The position numbers and the translations under genes are program-made. DNA of 20,297 nt from a virus, in the IMG/VR virus record IMGVR_UViG_3300021479_000209, positions 1 through 20,297 of that record, one strand, 5' to 3'. How positions within the stretch are numbered: the first letter of the stretch is position 1; the number at the start of each line of letters is the position of its first letter. The notes under the pieces were generated by a model that was given only the letters and a program-made list of their open reading frames with translations, did not search any database and had not been told where the DNA came from. This document shows positions 1 to 7,026 of this stretch, piece after piece.

Positions 1-573
1 GGCCTCGTGGCCGATCCCCCAGCCGTTCACGAACGCGTTGACGTAGTTCGGATCCGAGGTGTTTGCGTAGGTCGCCCACTCCGAGGGGTACACGATGATC
101 CAGAGGTCGGACCACCACCCGGCGCGCTCGGGGTTCGAGACGCTGTCCCAGTTCCAGGTGGGATCGGTGGCCTGGGTTGTCGTGCCGTTCGAGGCGCGCG
201 TCACGAAGAGACCCGCGCGCGTGACGATTCGCACCACGGGCGTATTGCCCAGGTAGGACTGGATCTGCTCGGCGAGGACGCTCGAGGAGCCCGCGTTCGT
301 CCAGGTGGTGAGCCAGTTTTGGAGGCGCAGCGCGAAGTGCGCGGCCGTCTCCGCCTCGCCTTGGATGAGCCCGCGCGTCGCGCCGATCGCGGCGAGGTTG
401 TCTGTGCGCGGTCCGTAGCCGGGAAACCACGCATAGATGCCCTCGACGGCCTGGTCGATGAGGAGATCCGCGTACGCCGCGATGACCCACAGGTAGCGGT
501 ACCCCACGGACATCGCATTGATGATCCAGCGGAGCGGGATCGCGTTTCGCAGGGTGTCGCGAATGCCTCTCAT
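1..573 (-). CDS. Phage tail protein downstream of baseplate J (partial, runs off left edge)
   Basis: The frame opens with ATG at 573 in an ATGA overlap with the stop of the baseplate J gene and stays open for 191 codons to base 1, so the C-terminus is missing. The N-terminal 50 residues are amphipathic and hydrophobic (segment YRYLWVIAAYADLLIDQAV). They are followed by a helical stretch around residues 58-107 (NLAAIGATRGLIQGEAE, then ALRLQNWLTTW) and a Trp-rich region near residues 142-165 (TWNWDS, WWSDLWIIVYP). By position it corresponds to the tail protein after baseplate J in Mu (gp48) and P2 (gpI), which joins the baseplate to fibres. That role is inferred from gene order plus general resemblance, not from a decisive motif. 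Confidence 0.75.
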   Translation of the reverse strand, partial: MRGIRDTLRNAIPLRWIINAMSVGYRYLWVIAAYADLLIDQAVEGIYAWFPGYGPRTDNLAAIGATRGLIQGEAETAAHFALRLQNWLTTWTNAGSSSVLAEQIQSYLGNTPVVRIVTRAGLFVTRASNGTTTQATDPTWNWDSVSNPERAGWWSDLWIIVYPSEWATYANTSDPNYVNAFVNGWGIGHEA

Positions 574-1760
574 GACGCCATGACCCCCGTGGAGAGGACG
601 CGGACGAGCACCGACACGCCATTGGTAGCCACCAGCCCCGGCGTGAGGGCGAGATCGGGGGCGCCCTGGGAGCTGTAGTAGGTGCCGCCCAAAGCGGCGA
701 TTGCCTGGGCACAAGCGCCGGCGACCGAGCCACCGAAGAGGCCCTGGAAATTGCTCTGGGTGTCGTCCGACGCGAGGACGCCGCCGATCCTGTAATTGGC
801 GAGCACGGTCGCGACCGAAGCCGCGCAGGCCGCTTGCGCCTGGGCCGCGGTCACGCCCGGGGGTAGGGCGCACCAGACGGTTACCGTGGGCGCATAGGTG
901 ACTGTCGTGGCGCTCGTGGTCGTGACCGTGACGGTGTCCGGTCGCGCGATCGCCTCGATGTTCGCGGCGACCCCCGCGATCGCCGTCCCGGAGGCCGGGC
1001 CCGACGGGCTGGCGAGAATCACGCTCACGGTGCCCGTGTGCGAGCTCGCGGACACCAAGTAGCGATTGACCTCGACGGGGTAGACGGGCGCCTGGGTCAC
1101 CGAATCGAGCGCCGTCAGGATGGCGTACGCATAGGCCGTCCGGACGCCGCGCACGGAAAGCGCCCCGAGCTTGCTCTGGCAGAGGATCGTATAGGTCGCA
1201 TCGTCCAGCGCGTCGGCGCCGGCGACCGCGAGGGGATTGGAGACCGTCACGCCAGCCATGGGGGGCGAGACGATGGTGTCGATCGCCCCGGGCGTCGCCG
1301 AGCTCGCGGACCCGGCCTGCAAGGCCTGGAAGTTTACCCCGGAGAGGGTCGACGTGGGGTTGACCGTAAAGGGCGCGGTGTTCGTGTAGTACTGGCCCGT
1401 GGTGCTGTCCCTGAAGGACCCGGCGAAGGCCGCGACGGGGTAGACCCCGCCGCCTGCGTTGACGAAGGTGAGCTGCCCGGCGGCCGCGACGGCGGGCGGC
1501 CGCGTCACGCCAAAGACGTATTGCCCGAGGAGATCCAGCCACGGGCCCTTGGCAATGCCCAGAAAGCCCGACCCGATCGCCTGGGCGATGAGAAGGGAGG
1601 CCGTCGCGAGGATGTAGCTGCACGCCGTGAGGATCGAGGAGAGCGGGCCGCCGACGCGCCATTGGTCGGCGGGGATCCCCATGCCCACGAGGAGCGAGAC
1701 CAAGGTGGCCCGGACCTGCGTCTGATTCGACGCACTGACGAGGTTGGCAAAGGCGATCAT
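570..1760 (-). CDS. Baseplate J-like protein (baseplate wedge)
   Basis: This 396-residue protein fits the baseplate J / Mu gp47 family, which forms the wedge ring that triggers sheath contraction. It has an N-terminal helical region (residues about 10-75), then a beta-rich part with a GQLTF strand near residue 98. The segment VSNPLAVAGADALDDATY, near residues 175-192, is the family-like point where the chain leaves the beta domain for the helical region that includes RGVRTAYAYAILTAL. The C-terminal half carries repeated beta strands. It starts with ATG in an ATGA overlap with the wedge gene before it and ends in an ATGA overlap with the next tail gene. Length is normal for the family. Family assignment rests on pattern recognition and on position after a gp25/W-like gene. 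Confidence 0.87.
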   Translation of the reverse strand: MIAFANLVSASNQTQVRATLVSLLVGMGIPADQWRVGGPLSSILTACSYILATASLLIAQAIGSGFLGIAKGPWLDLLGQYVFGVTRPPAVAAAGQLTFVNAGGGVYPVAAFAGSFRDSTTGQYYTNTAPFTVNPTSTLSGVNFQALQAGSASSATPGAIDTIVSPPMAGVTVSNPLAVAGADALDDATYTILCQSKLGALSVRGVRTAYAYAILTALDSVTQAPVYPVEVNRYLVSASSHTGTVSVILASPSGPASGTAIAGVAANIEAIARPDTVTVTTTSATTVTYAPTVTVWCALPPGVTAAQAQAACAASVATVLANYRIGGVLASDDTQSNFQGLFGGSVAGACAQAIAALGGTYYSSQGAPDLALTPGLVATNGVSVLVRVLSTGVMAS

Positions 1761-2173
1761 GGGCTGGGCAGAATGGTCAGGCCGGCATTGGCGTCATAGG
1801 AGTACGCGAGGCCCAGGACTTGGGCGCCCACTTCGACCTCGATCTGAATGAGAAACGAGCCGTCGGTTTGCTGGGAGACCGTGGCATTGCAGGCCGTGAT
1901 CCGATCGTCCTGCAGAAAGTCCGCCTCGATGCGCGGGCCGATCGCCGCGACGTCGACGGTCGCCCCGGAGAGCATGTCCTCGATGCCCACCCCATGGATC
2001 GGCCCGCCCGGGTCGCGCAGTTCGTCGGCGTTGCTCCCGTGGGTTTGGATGAGCCAGTGGTAACAATCCTGCTGGAGCGCTTCGAAGTCCGACGCGACGG
2101 TGCGGTCGTACGGATCGAAGTCGTCGTAACAGAGCGCCTCGGGGTAGGTGAGGGGCAGAAGGGGATTGGTCAT
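1757..2173 (-). CDS. gp25/W-like baseplate wedge protein (Mu gp46-like)
   Basis: The protein is 138 residues and starts at an ATGA overlap with the preceding hub-like gene. The segment GVGIEDMLSG (61-70) followed by IGPRIEADFLQDDRITA (78-94) and then alternating beta residues matches the layout of GPW/gp25 proteins. In these, a short helical lead-in precedes an L..D.RI motif and a two-strand hairpin. These proteins link the tube-end hub to the sheath initiator and to baseplate J, which is the next gene here. The N-terminal 60 residues are acidic and aromatic (CYDDFDPYDR) and not informative. A much longer open frame extends upstream, but it overlaps the hub-like gene and reads as Arg/Pro-rich shadow sequence, so I use the internal ATG. 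Confidence 0.76.
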   Translation of the reverse strand: MTNPLLPLTYPEALCYDDFDPYDRTVASDFEALQQDCYHWLIQTHGSNADELRDPGGPIHGVGIEDMLSGATVDVAAIGPRIEADFLQDDRITACNATVSQQTDGSFLIQIEVEVGAQVLGLAYSYDANAGLTILPSP

Positions 2174-3342
2174 CCGGTGCTGCCTTTCGCACTGAGGAGC
2201 AGCGTCGGAAGGGAGGGCACGTAGCTCCCCCCCACCCCGCTGATCGCCGTCGCGATCTTGCCCAGCTCCACCATGAACTCGTCGCCGAGGACCAGGGCAT
2301 GGCCCCCGCCGGCGATCGCCACGCCCGCCGACGACGGGCCCAGGTGCGTCGTCGCGGTCGCGTCGACCGTGACCTCGAGGGGAAGGTCGGTGGACTTCCA
2401 GCCCTCGACCTTGGGCTGCGCGGGGTCGCCGGCGATGAAGGACACGAGGCACTCGCTCGAAAGGAGCACTTTCGCCGTCACCCCTTGCATGCCCGTCCAG
2501 ATCGAAAGCGGCAAGGTGTCCGGGACCCCTGCAGACGTCTGCACGGCCTGGAGCTGGACGCGCCCGTCGCCCCCCTGGAGGACCACGCGGTAGCGGTAGC
2601 ACTTGAGGTACGCGGGGCGGACGGCGACGCGGGCGATCGCCTCGAGGTCCGAGAGGAGCGGCGAGGCCGCGCCGGCGGCGCAGTAGAGGGTCGCGCGCGC
2701 CCCGCCCGCGCGCGTGAACGTCTGGTCGACGTCGCGCACGATCGGGGTCGCGCCGTTGAAGCGCGCGTCGGAGAGCACCGTCCCGGGCGCGATGAGGGCA
2801 TCGCAGGACACGACCGCGCGCCCCTCGAGGGGGTACCACTCGAGGACCTCGAGCGTGCTGTCAGGGGTCGCCGGCGTCCTCGAGCTCACTTGGGTGATGC
2901 CCGTGAAGTCCACGAAGTAGTCGCGCCCATCGAAGATCGCGACCGCGGGCCCCCGGACCCGCTCGTAGGAGAGGCCGAGCACGGACGGGGTGACGTCGTT
3001 CGCCGTCTCGCCGATCGCCGTCGCCGTCGCCGTATAGACCTGCGTCGAGGACACGCCGGCATCGTCCCCCCAGGATTGCGGGTCGAGGACGGTGTCCCAC
3101 GCGCCGCCGCCGGCGATAACGCGCGCCGTCGCCGAGGAGACGAAGGACCCGGACCCCCGCGGGTCGATCGTTCCCTTGAGCGTCACGCCTCCCACGACGA
3201 GCGAGGCCGGGCCCGACGTCGGCGCGGTGCTCACGACCTCGGGGTCGAGGTCGACCTCCGCGATCCAGGCGCCGCGCCACGGGATGAACATCCACACGGA
3301 GAGGGCCCGCAAGCCGTTGAGCGTGGGCGGGGTCGCGCTCAT
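2170..3342 (-). CDS. Baseplate hub/spike-like protein
   Basis: This is a 390-residue, beta-rich protein with a start in an ATGA overlap with the gene before it. The N-terminal 90 residues (GAWIAEVDLDPE, then VVGGVTLKGTI) look like the first beta domain of small hub proteins. The middle (AGGGAWDTVLDPQSWGDDAG, and ATAIGET) is typical of poorly annotated baseplate proteins of high-GC phages. Around residues 295-315 a stretch ECLVSFIAGDPAQPKVEGW matches the strand-GDP-P-V-G pattern of OB folds in gpV/gp45/gp5-type spikes. I infer that hub and spike functions may lie in one chain, because no separate spike gene is seen. No lysozyme motif or metal-binding HxH tip is visible. The hub-like family is fairly well supported; the exact role is less certain. 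Confidence 0.66.
   Translation of the reverse strand: MSATPPTLNGLRALSVWMFIPWRGAWIAEVDLDPEVVSTAPTSGPASLVVGGVTLKGTIDPRGSGSFVSSATARVIAGGGAWDTVLDPQSWGDDAGVSSTQVYTATATAIGETANDVTPSVLGLSYERVRGPAVAIFDGRDYFVDFTGITQVSSRTPATPDSTLEVLEWYPLEGRAVVSCDALIAPGTVLSDARFNGATPIVRDVDQTFTRAGGARATLYCAAGAASPLLSDLEAIARVAVRPAYLKCYRYRVVLQGGDGRVQLQAVQTSAGVPDTLPLSIWTGMQGVTAKVLLSSECLVSFIAGDPAQPKVEGWKSTDLPLEVTVDATATTHLGPSSAGVAIAGGGHALVLGDEFMVELGKIATAISGVGGSYVPSLPTLLLSAKGSTG
2530..2543. repeat. 14-bp perfect palindrome, copy 1
   Basis: TGCAGACGTCTGCA reads the same on both strands. It lies inside the hub/spike-like gene, where the - strand codes VQTSA. An identical copy with the same following CG occurs at 16317-16330. Confidence 0.8.
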
Positions 3343-3908
3343 GGGTTATTCGGCGCGCTCTGGAGCGCCGTCGTGAGGCGATTGGTCTCGACGTCCTGCT
3401 GGTCCTGCGCGGTCGGAAGGCCCTGCGAGACCGCGGGGAAGGCCGCGTCGGGCCTCGAGAGCGCGGGTTTCGGCCGCCGGTATTGCTTCATGTAGATTTG
3501 GCACGACCACCCGCCGTAGTCGTCGCCCTCGATCCCGTCGGCGTCCTCCACGACGCACTGGACGATCCGGATCGGGGGGCACGTGAGCTGCGGGTGCTGG
3601 ATCCCGAGCGCTCGAGGACGGATCGAGCCGGGCATGAAGCGGACGGACTTGTCGAAATACTTCGCGGCATAGGCCTCCCAAAGGGGATAGTCCGCCGGAT
3701 CCCAGAATTCAAAACGCATCGTGAACTTGCCGAGCGGATCGCCCTTCGGGACGAGCGTCGCGCCCGTGAGCGCGTACCCCTGGCGCTCGTCCCACCCGCG
3801 CGGCGAATTCGCGCCCAGGATCCGCACCTGGCCCGGGCTCTTGTCCCCGTTGATGACCACCCAATCGAGGATCGGGAAGTCCGGGGCGAGGATCGCCGGC
3901 TGGGTCAT
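3339..3908 (-). CDS. Distal tail protein of unknown family, after tape measure
   Basis: The gene encodes 189 residues and starts in an ATGA overlap with the end of the tape measure gene, so it is probably translated by coupling. The first 140 residues are mixed alpha/beta with many aromatics (FEFWDPADYPLWEAY, YGGWSCQIYMKQY). The last 45 residues are polar and Gln/Ala/Pro-rich and look flexible (RPDAAFPAVSQG, QDQQDVETN). There is no signal peptide or membrane segment. In Mu-like and P2-like tails this position holds a DNA-circulation or distal hub-adapter protein, but this chain is much shorter than Mu gp43. I therefore describe it only as a distal tail or baseplate-hub adapter, inferred from position. 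Confidence 0.8.
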   Translation of the reverse strand: MTQPAILAPDFPILDWVVINGDKSPGQVRILGANSPRGWDERQGYALTGATLVPKGDPLGKFTMRFEFWDPADYPLWEAYAAKYFDKSVRFMPGSIRPRALGIQHPQLTCPPIRIVQCVVEDADGIEGDDYGGWSCQIYMKQYRRPKPALSRPDAAFPAVSQGLPTAQDQQDVETNRLTTALQSAPNNP

Positions 3909-5827
3909 GTGGGCACCGGCGAGCTCGTGGGGATGCCGCCGGCCTGGGCGACGTTGCGCACGGCGCGTGTCAACTGCGCGAGGATCGAGGGCTCGGTGAT
4001 GGCGGCTGCGATCTCCTGTCCCTTGGTCTCGCTCGTCGCGTGGACGATGACGTGGACCTCTACGACCTCGCTCGAGCCGCGCCCACCCCCGCCAGCGGCC
4101 GCCTGGACCGCGACGGGCGCCCGCGCCGGGACCTGGGGGACCATGTCCTCGACGGCGTCCTGGGCCCCGCCGCCGTCCTTCTTGACGCCTCGAACGTAGC
4201 CCTCCGTGGACTCCTCGCCCTTCTGCTCGAACCAGCGGGACGGGGAGTGCGCATCGATCCCCTTTTTCCCGCTAAATGCGTCCTTGATCCACCCGGCGAG
4301 CGTTTCGGTGGCCTTGGTCACGGCGTACTTGCTCGCGGCGCCGGCGATCCCCGTCGCGAGGCCTTGCGAAATCTGCGCGCCGATCCCCGCGGCGCCGAGC
4401 GCGGCTTTCGGGGCGAAGTCGGGCGTACCCACCTTGGGGAGCGCGCCGCCGGTCGCGCCCTCGATGACCTCTTTGCCCACCGTCTCGACCGGATGCGCAC
4501 GGAAGTCGTTCCAGAGGTCGAGCAGGTGCTTGACCTCGATCGCCGCCTTCTGCACCCCGTGCAAAATGTCTTTGATGTCCGCGACCAGCTTGGTCGCGTC
4601 GATGTTCGCGAGCCGCGTCCCGAATTCCGTGAAGATCGCCTTGAGTGCCGCGCCGCTCGCCGTGCCCTCGTCGAACTGGGAGAGGATCTTGTCGAGCGCC
4701 CGGAGGAGCGGCTCGAGGATGGCGCCGCCGGCAAGCTGTTTCAGGTGATCGGAGAACTTCTGAAGCTGGACGTCGACCGAAAGGAGCTTCTTCGCGTTGA
4801 TGTCCCCGTAGCGCTCCTCGAGCGTCGCCTTGAGCGCCTTGGCGAAGGCGTTGGACTCGACGCGGTTCTCGTAGAGCGCCGCCATGGCCTCCTGGATCGG
4901 CACCTTGGTCTGCGCGGCGAGGTTTGCGGCGAGCTTCTGAATCTTGACGCCTGTCCCCTGGAGCTCGAATGCATTGGTACCGGCGCGCCCCCACATTTTG
5001 GCGCGATCGATCATCTCCCGGAAGGTATTGGAGACCTTGGAGCCCATCGCGGCGTCCGCGGTCCCGATCGCGGCGAAGGCGTCGAGGATGCCCTGGCCGG
5101 TGTAGGTGGTGTTATTGAGCGTCCGCGCCAGCTCGTCGCCGAGGTCGTGCGCGGCCTGGCGCGAGATCGGGAGCTTGCGCGAGATCCGATCGATCTGGTC
5201 GCCGAGGTTTTTCCCGTTCGCGACGCTCCCGGCGACGGCCTCGTCCATGATCCGGATGTTGCGATCGGCGTCCGCAGCCCCGACCGCCCACCGGGCGAGC
5301 GCGGCGGCCGCCGCGATGAACCCCACGCCCAGCGCCACCACGCCCGCCGTGAGGCCCGCGAGGAGGTAGGTCATGCCCTGGCCTCCCCCGATGATGGAGC
5401 GGGCCTTCTCGAGGCCGTCCGACCACCCCTTGACGGGTCCCCCGGCGGCCGCCAGGGCCATGTTCGCGAGCTGCTGACGCTCCCGGAGCTCGTCGGCGGC
5501 CGCCTTGGCGACCTGGGAGGCCTTCTTTTGCTTCTGCGCCAGCCGCTCATAGGTCACGCCGTGCTTGAGGAGCTGGAGGTTTGCGCGCGAGACTTTGTCC
5601 CGCTCGGCCTCGATCTTCGCGACGAGCATCTTTTTCGCGGCCAGGACGTCCGCCGTCTTGCCACGAAGGGCGCGCTGCGCCGAGCCCATCTCGCGCAGGG
5701 CATCGCTCGAGCCCTTGATCCGGTCCCGGAGCTTCTCGAGCTCGTCCGCGTACGCGCTCGCCTCCTCCGGACCGTCCCCGAGGTCCGTGGAGAGAGAGAA
5801 GCGTGCTTCCGCGTCATTCGCCGGCAC
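3905..5827 (-). CDS. Tail tape measure protein
   Basis: This 640-residue protein sets tail length and lines the tube before DNA ejection. The start is GTG at 5827. Residues 20-125 are charged and heptad-like, consistent with coiled coil (ELEKLRDRIKGSSDALREM). A strong hydrophobic segment at about 153-184 (TYLLAGLTAGVVALGVGF followed by Ala-rich helix) is the usual tape-measure membrane-type helix. Further helical repeats follow. Residues 527-546 hold the family C-terminal motif HSPSRWFEQKGEESTEGYV. A Gly-rich linker and a short beta/helical tail end the protein. It overlaps the frameshift product of the tail chaperone by 14 bases upstream and the next gene by ATGA downstream. At the usual 0.15 nm per residue the tail would be near 95 nm (inference). 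Confidence 0.93.
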   Translation of the reverse strand: MPANDAEARFSLSTDLGDGPEEASAYADELEKLRDRIKGSSDALREMGSAQRALRGKTADVLAAKKMLVAKIEAERDKVSRANLQLLKHGVTYERLAQKQKKASQVAKAAADELRERQQLANMALAAAGGPVKGWSDGLEKARSIIGGGQGMTYLLAGLTAGVVALGVGFIAAAAALARWAVGAADADRNIRIMDEAVAGSVANGKNLGDQIDRISRKLPISRQAAHDLGDELARTLNNTTYTGQGILDAFAAIGTADAAMGSKVSNTFREMIDRAKMWGRAGTNAFELQGTGVKIQKLAANLAAQTKVPIQEAMAALYENRVESNAFAKALKATLEERYGDINAKKLLSVDVQLQKFSDHLKQLAGGAILEPLLRALDKILSQFDEGTASGAALKAIFTEFGTRLANIDATKLVADIKDILHGVQKAAIEVKHLLDLWNDFRAHPVETVGKEVIEGATGGALPKVGTPDFAPKAALGAAGIGAQISQGLATGIAGAASKYAVTKATETLAGWIKDAFSGKKGIDAHSPSRWFEQKGEESTEGYVRGVKKDGGGAQDAVEDMVPQVPARAPVAVQAAAGGGGRGSSEVVEVHVIVHATSETKGQEIAAAITEPSILAQLTRAVRNVAQAGGIPTSSPVPT

Positions 5828-6472
5828 TGGGGAGCCTCCGCAGATGAGCCAAACCGTCGACCAAGAGAAGGGCGACCAAAAGGCCGCGTTCGTAACCGTC
5901 CGTTCCGAGGGCGTCCTCCTCGCCCACCAAGCCGAGGCCCTCGGCGAGGAGCTCGGCGGCCGCGAAGCGCTTGCGCGGCTGGTCGAGCGAGGAGAACTCC
6001 TTGAAACGGTCCGCTATTTTTTTTGGGCCTTGTCCTCCCAGAGGCCAAAGAGGGTCGAGACCGCGTCGACCAGCTTCGGCAGCAGAAACTTCCGGTTGAA
6101 AATGATCTCGTGGAGCTCCTTGGTGGACGGGTACTCCACGTTCGGGGTGACGAAGGCGATATCGTCCTCGTCGGTCGGGCTGTAATTGGCCTTTCGGAGC
6201 TTCGCCCGGTAGGCCTTCGCGGTGACCGCGTCACCGCGCTTGACGACGATCGGCCCGTGCGGGCCCGCGTCGACCAGGTCCCAGTCCTCCCCCCGGCGCC
6301 CGAACTTTTCGGTGTACTCGACCTCGAGCTCCGCCATGCGCAGCAGGCGATCTTCGTCCTCCGAATCGTTCTTCTTCTCGATCTCGTAGATCCGTCGCCG
6401 GAGCTCGGCGAGGCGCTCTTGCTTGGTGAGCGGCGCCCCCGGGGGCGCGCTCGAGGGGATCGTGTCGCTCAT
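5814..6472 (-). CDS. Tail assembly chaperone, -1 frameshift long form (about 219 residues)
   Basis: If ribosomes slip back one base on the A8 run at 6017-6024, residues 1-152 of the short form continue with codon ATA at 6017-6015 for another 67 residues and stop at TGA 5816-5814. The added part begins IADRFKEFSSLDQPRKRFAA and is well-behaved protein: amphipathic helices, then a hydrophobic YERGLLVALLLVDGLAHL and a short tail. Without this extension about 190 bases between the short form and the tape measure would be non-coding, which would be odd in so compact an operon. Many phages make a G/GT chaperone pair this way just upstream of the tape measure to help load it. Slippage itself is inferred; the open frame and slippery run are seen directly. 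Confidence 0.82.
6014..6025 (-). promoter_or_regulatory. -1 ribosomal slippery site ending in the zero-frame stop
   Basis: On the coding strand the site reads C AAA AAA AAT AG, i.e. codons CAA AAA AAA TAG in the zero frame. Two Lys-tRNAs on AAA AAA can re-pair one base back and then read ATA. The stop immediately after the slip site would pause the ribosome. I did not identify a stable downstream pseudoknot. Confidence 0.8.
6014..6472 (-). CDS. Tail assembly chaperone, zero-frame short form
   Basis: This form is 152 residues, highly charged, with an N-terminal helical region (LTKQERLAELRRRIYEIEKK) and a mixed C-terminal half (STKELHEIIFNRKFLLPKLV, then LFGLWEDKAQKK). ATG at 6472 has a good AAGGA about eight bases upstream. 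It lies between the tail tube and tape measure genes, the standard place for the G-type chaperone that keeps the tape measure soluble and recruits tube subunits. The TAG stop directly follows the A8 slippery run, so termination and frameshifting compete at the same spot. I saw no homology-level motif beyond this; the call rests on position, charge, size and frameshift architecture. Confidence 0.84.
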   Translation of the reverse strand: MSDTIPSSAPPGAPLTKQERLAELRRRIYEIEKKNDSEDEDRLLRMAELEVEYTEKFGRRGEDWDLVDAGPHGPIVVKRGDAVTAKAYRAKLRKANYSPTDEDDIAFVTPNVEYPSTKELHEIIFNRKFLLPKLVDAVSTLFGLWEDKAQKK

Positions 6473-6498
6473 GGGTCAATCCTTCGGGTGAGAGAGTT

Positions 6499-6999
6499 TC
6501 AGCCGTTGCCGCCGAGGCCACGGATCACGGACCAGAGGCGCATGCCGTTGCGGGTCATTTGCAGGCCCCCAATGGTGACCTCGAGAAGGTTCTCCTCGAT
6601 GCCCTCCTCGTAAGTCACCTTGTCCCCGTCCCAGGTGCAGTCTTCAAAGACCATCGTGATCGGGATCGCGCCGGGCACGGGCTCGGAGACCTGGAGCAGA
6701 AAGGAAAAGTCGGCGTCGCCGTACGAGCCGAGCCCTTTTTGCGTGAGGTATTGCTGGAGCTCGAGCGCTTGGGCCTCGAACATTTTCACTGCCATGGGCT
6801 CGAGGCTGTACTTGCCTGGCGTCTTGCCGCGCGGTCGCCCGGTCTTCCGGTTGGAGTAGACGATCTTTCGCTCGCGCTTCTGCGCGTAGTCGACGGAGAC
6901 CACGTTCCAGGGGTTGCCCGAGGGCGTAGTCAGAAGGCCGTCAAACCGGAACTCGGTCGACGTCCAGCTGTAAATCGAAGTTCCTACACGGAGCGGCAT
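6499..6999 (-). CDS. Tail tube protein
   Basis: The protein is 166 residues, beta-rich and without signal or membrane segments. It directly follows the sheath gene, the universal sheath-tube order in contractile tails. ATG at 6999 is preceded by AGGAGA at eight bases, one of the best ribosome sites in the window and fitting for a high-copy protein. Sequence features that fit a tube fold are the early SWTSTEFRFDG strand, a basic loop KRERKIVYSNRKTGRPRGKT (residues 41-60), a central helix FEAQALELQQYL, and C-terminal strands NLLEVTIGGLQM. The basic loop could face DNA in the lumen (inference). Assignment is mainly by position and fold impression. Confidence 0.77.
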   Translation of the reverse strand: MPLRVGTSIYSWTSTEFRFDGLLTTPSGNPWNVVSVDYAQKRERKIVYSNRKTGRPRGKTPGKYSLEPMAVKMFEAQALELQQYLTQKGLGSYGDADFSFLLQVSEPVPGAIPITMVFEDCTWDGDKVTYEEGIEENLLEVTIGGLQMTRNGMRLWSVIRGLGGNG

Positions 7000-7026
7000 G
7001 GGGTTGTTCTCCTGGGGGGCGAGGCC

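Noticed and set aside
7-678. Open frame on + strand, 223 codons
   Set aside because: It lies antisense to the leftmost tail gene and the end of baseplate J, is Arg/Val/Asp-biased without motifs, and the - strand frame has continuous family-like sequence.
2299-3495. Long + strand open frame of about 398 codons
   Set aside because: Antisense to the hub/spike-like gene; its Arg/Asp/Gly-rich composition is typical of high-GC shadow frames.
4040-6004. Very long + strand open frame of about 654 codons
   Set aside because: Antisense to the tape measure; length reflects rare stop codons in GC-rich DNA, with no start site or domain.
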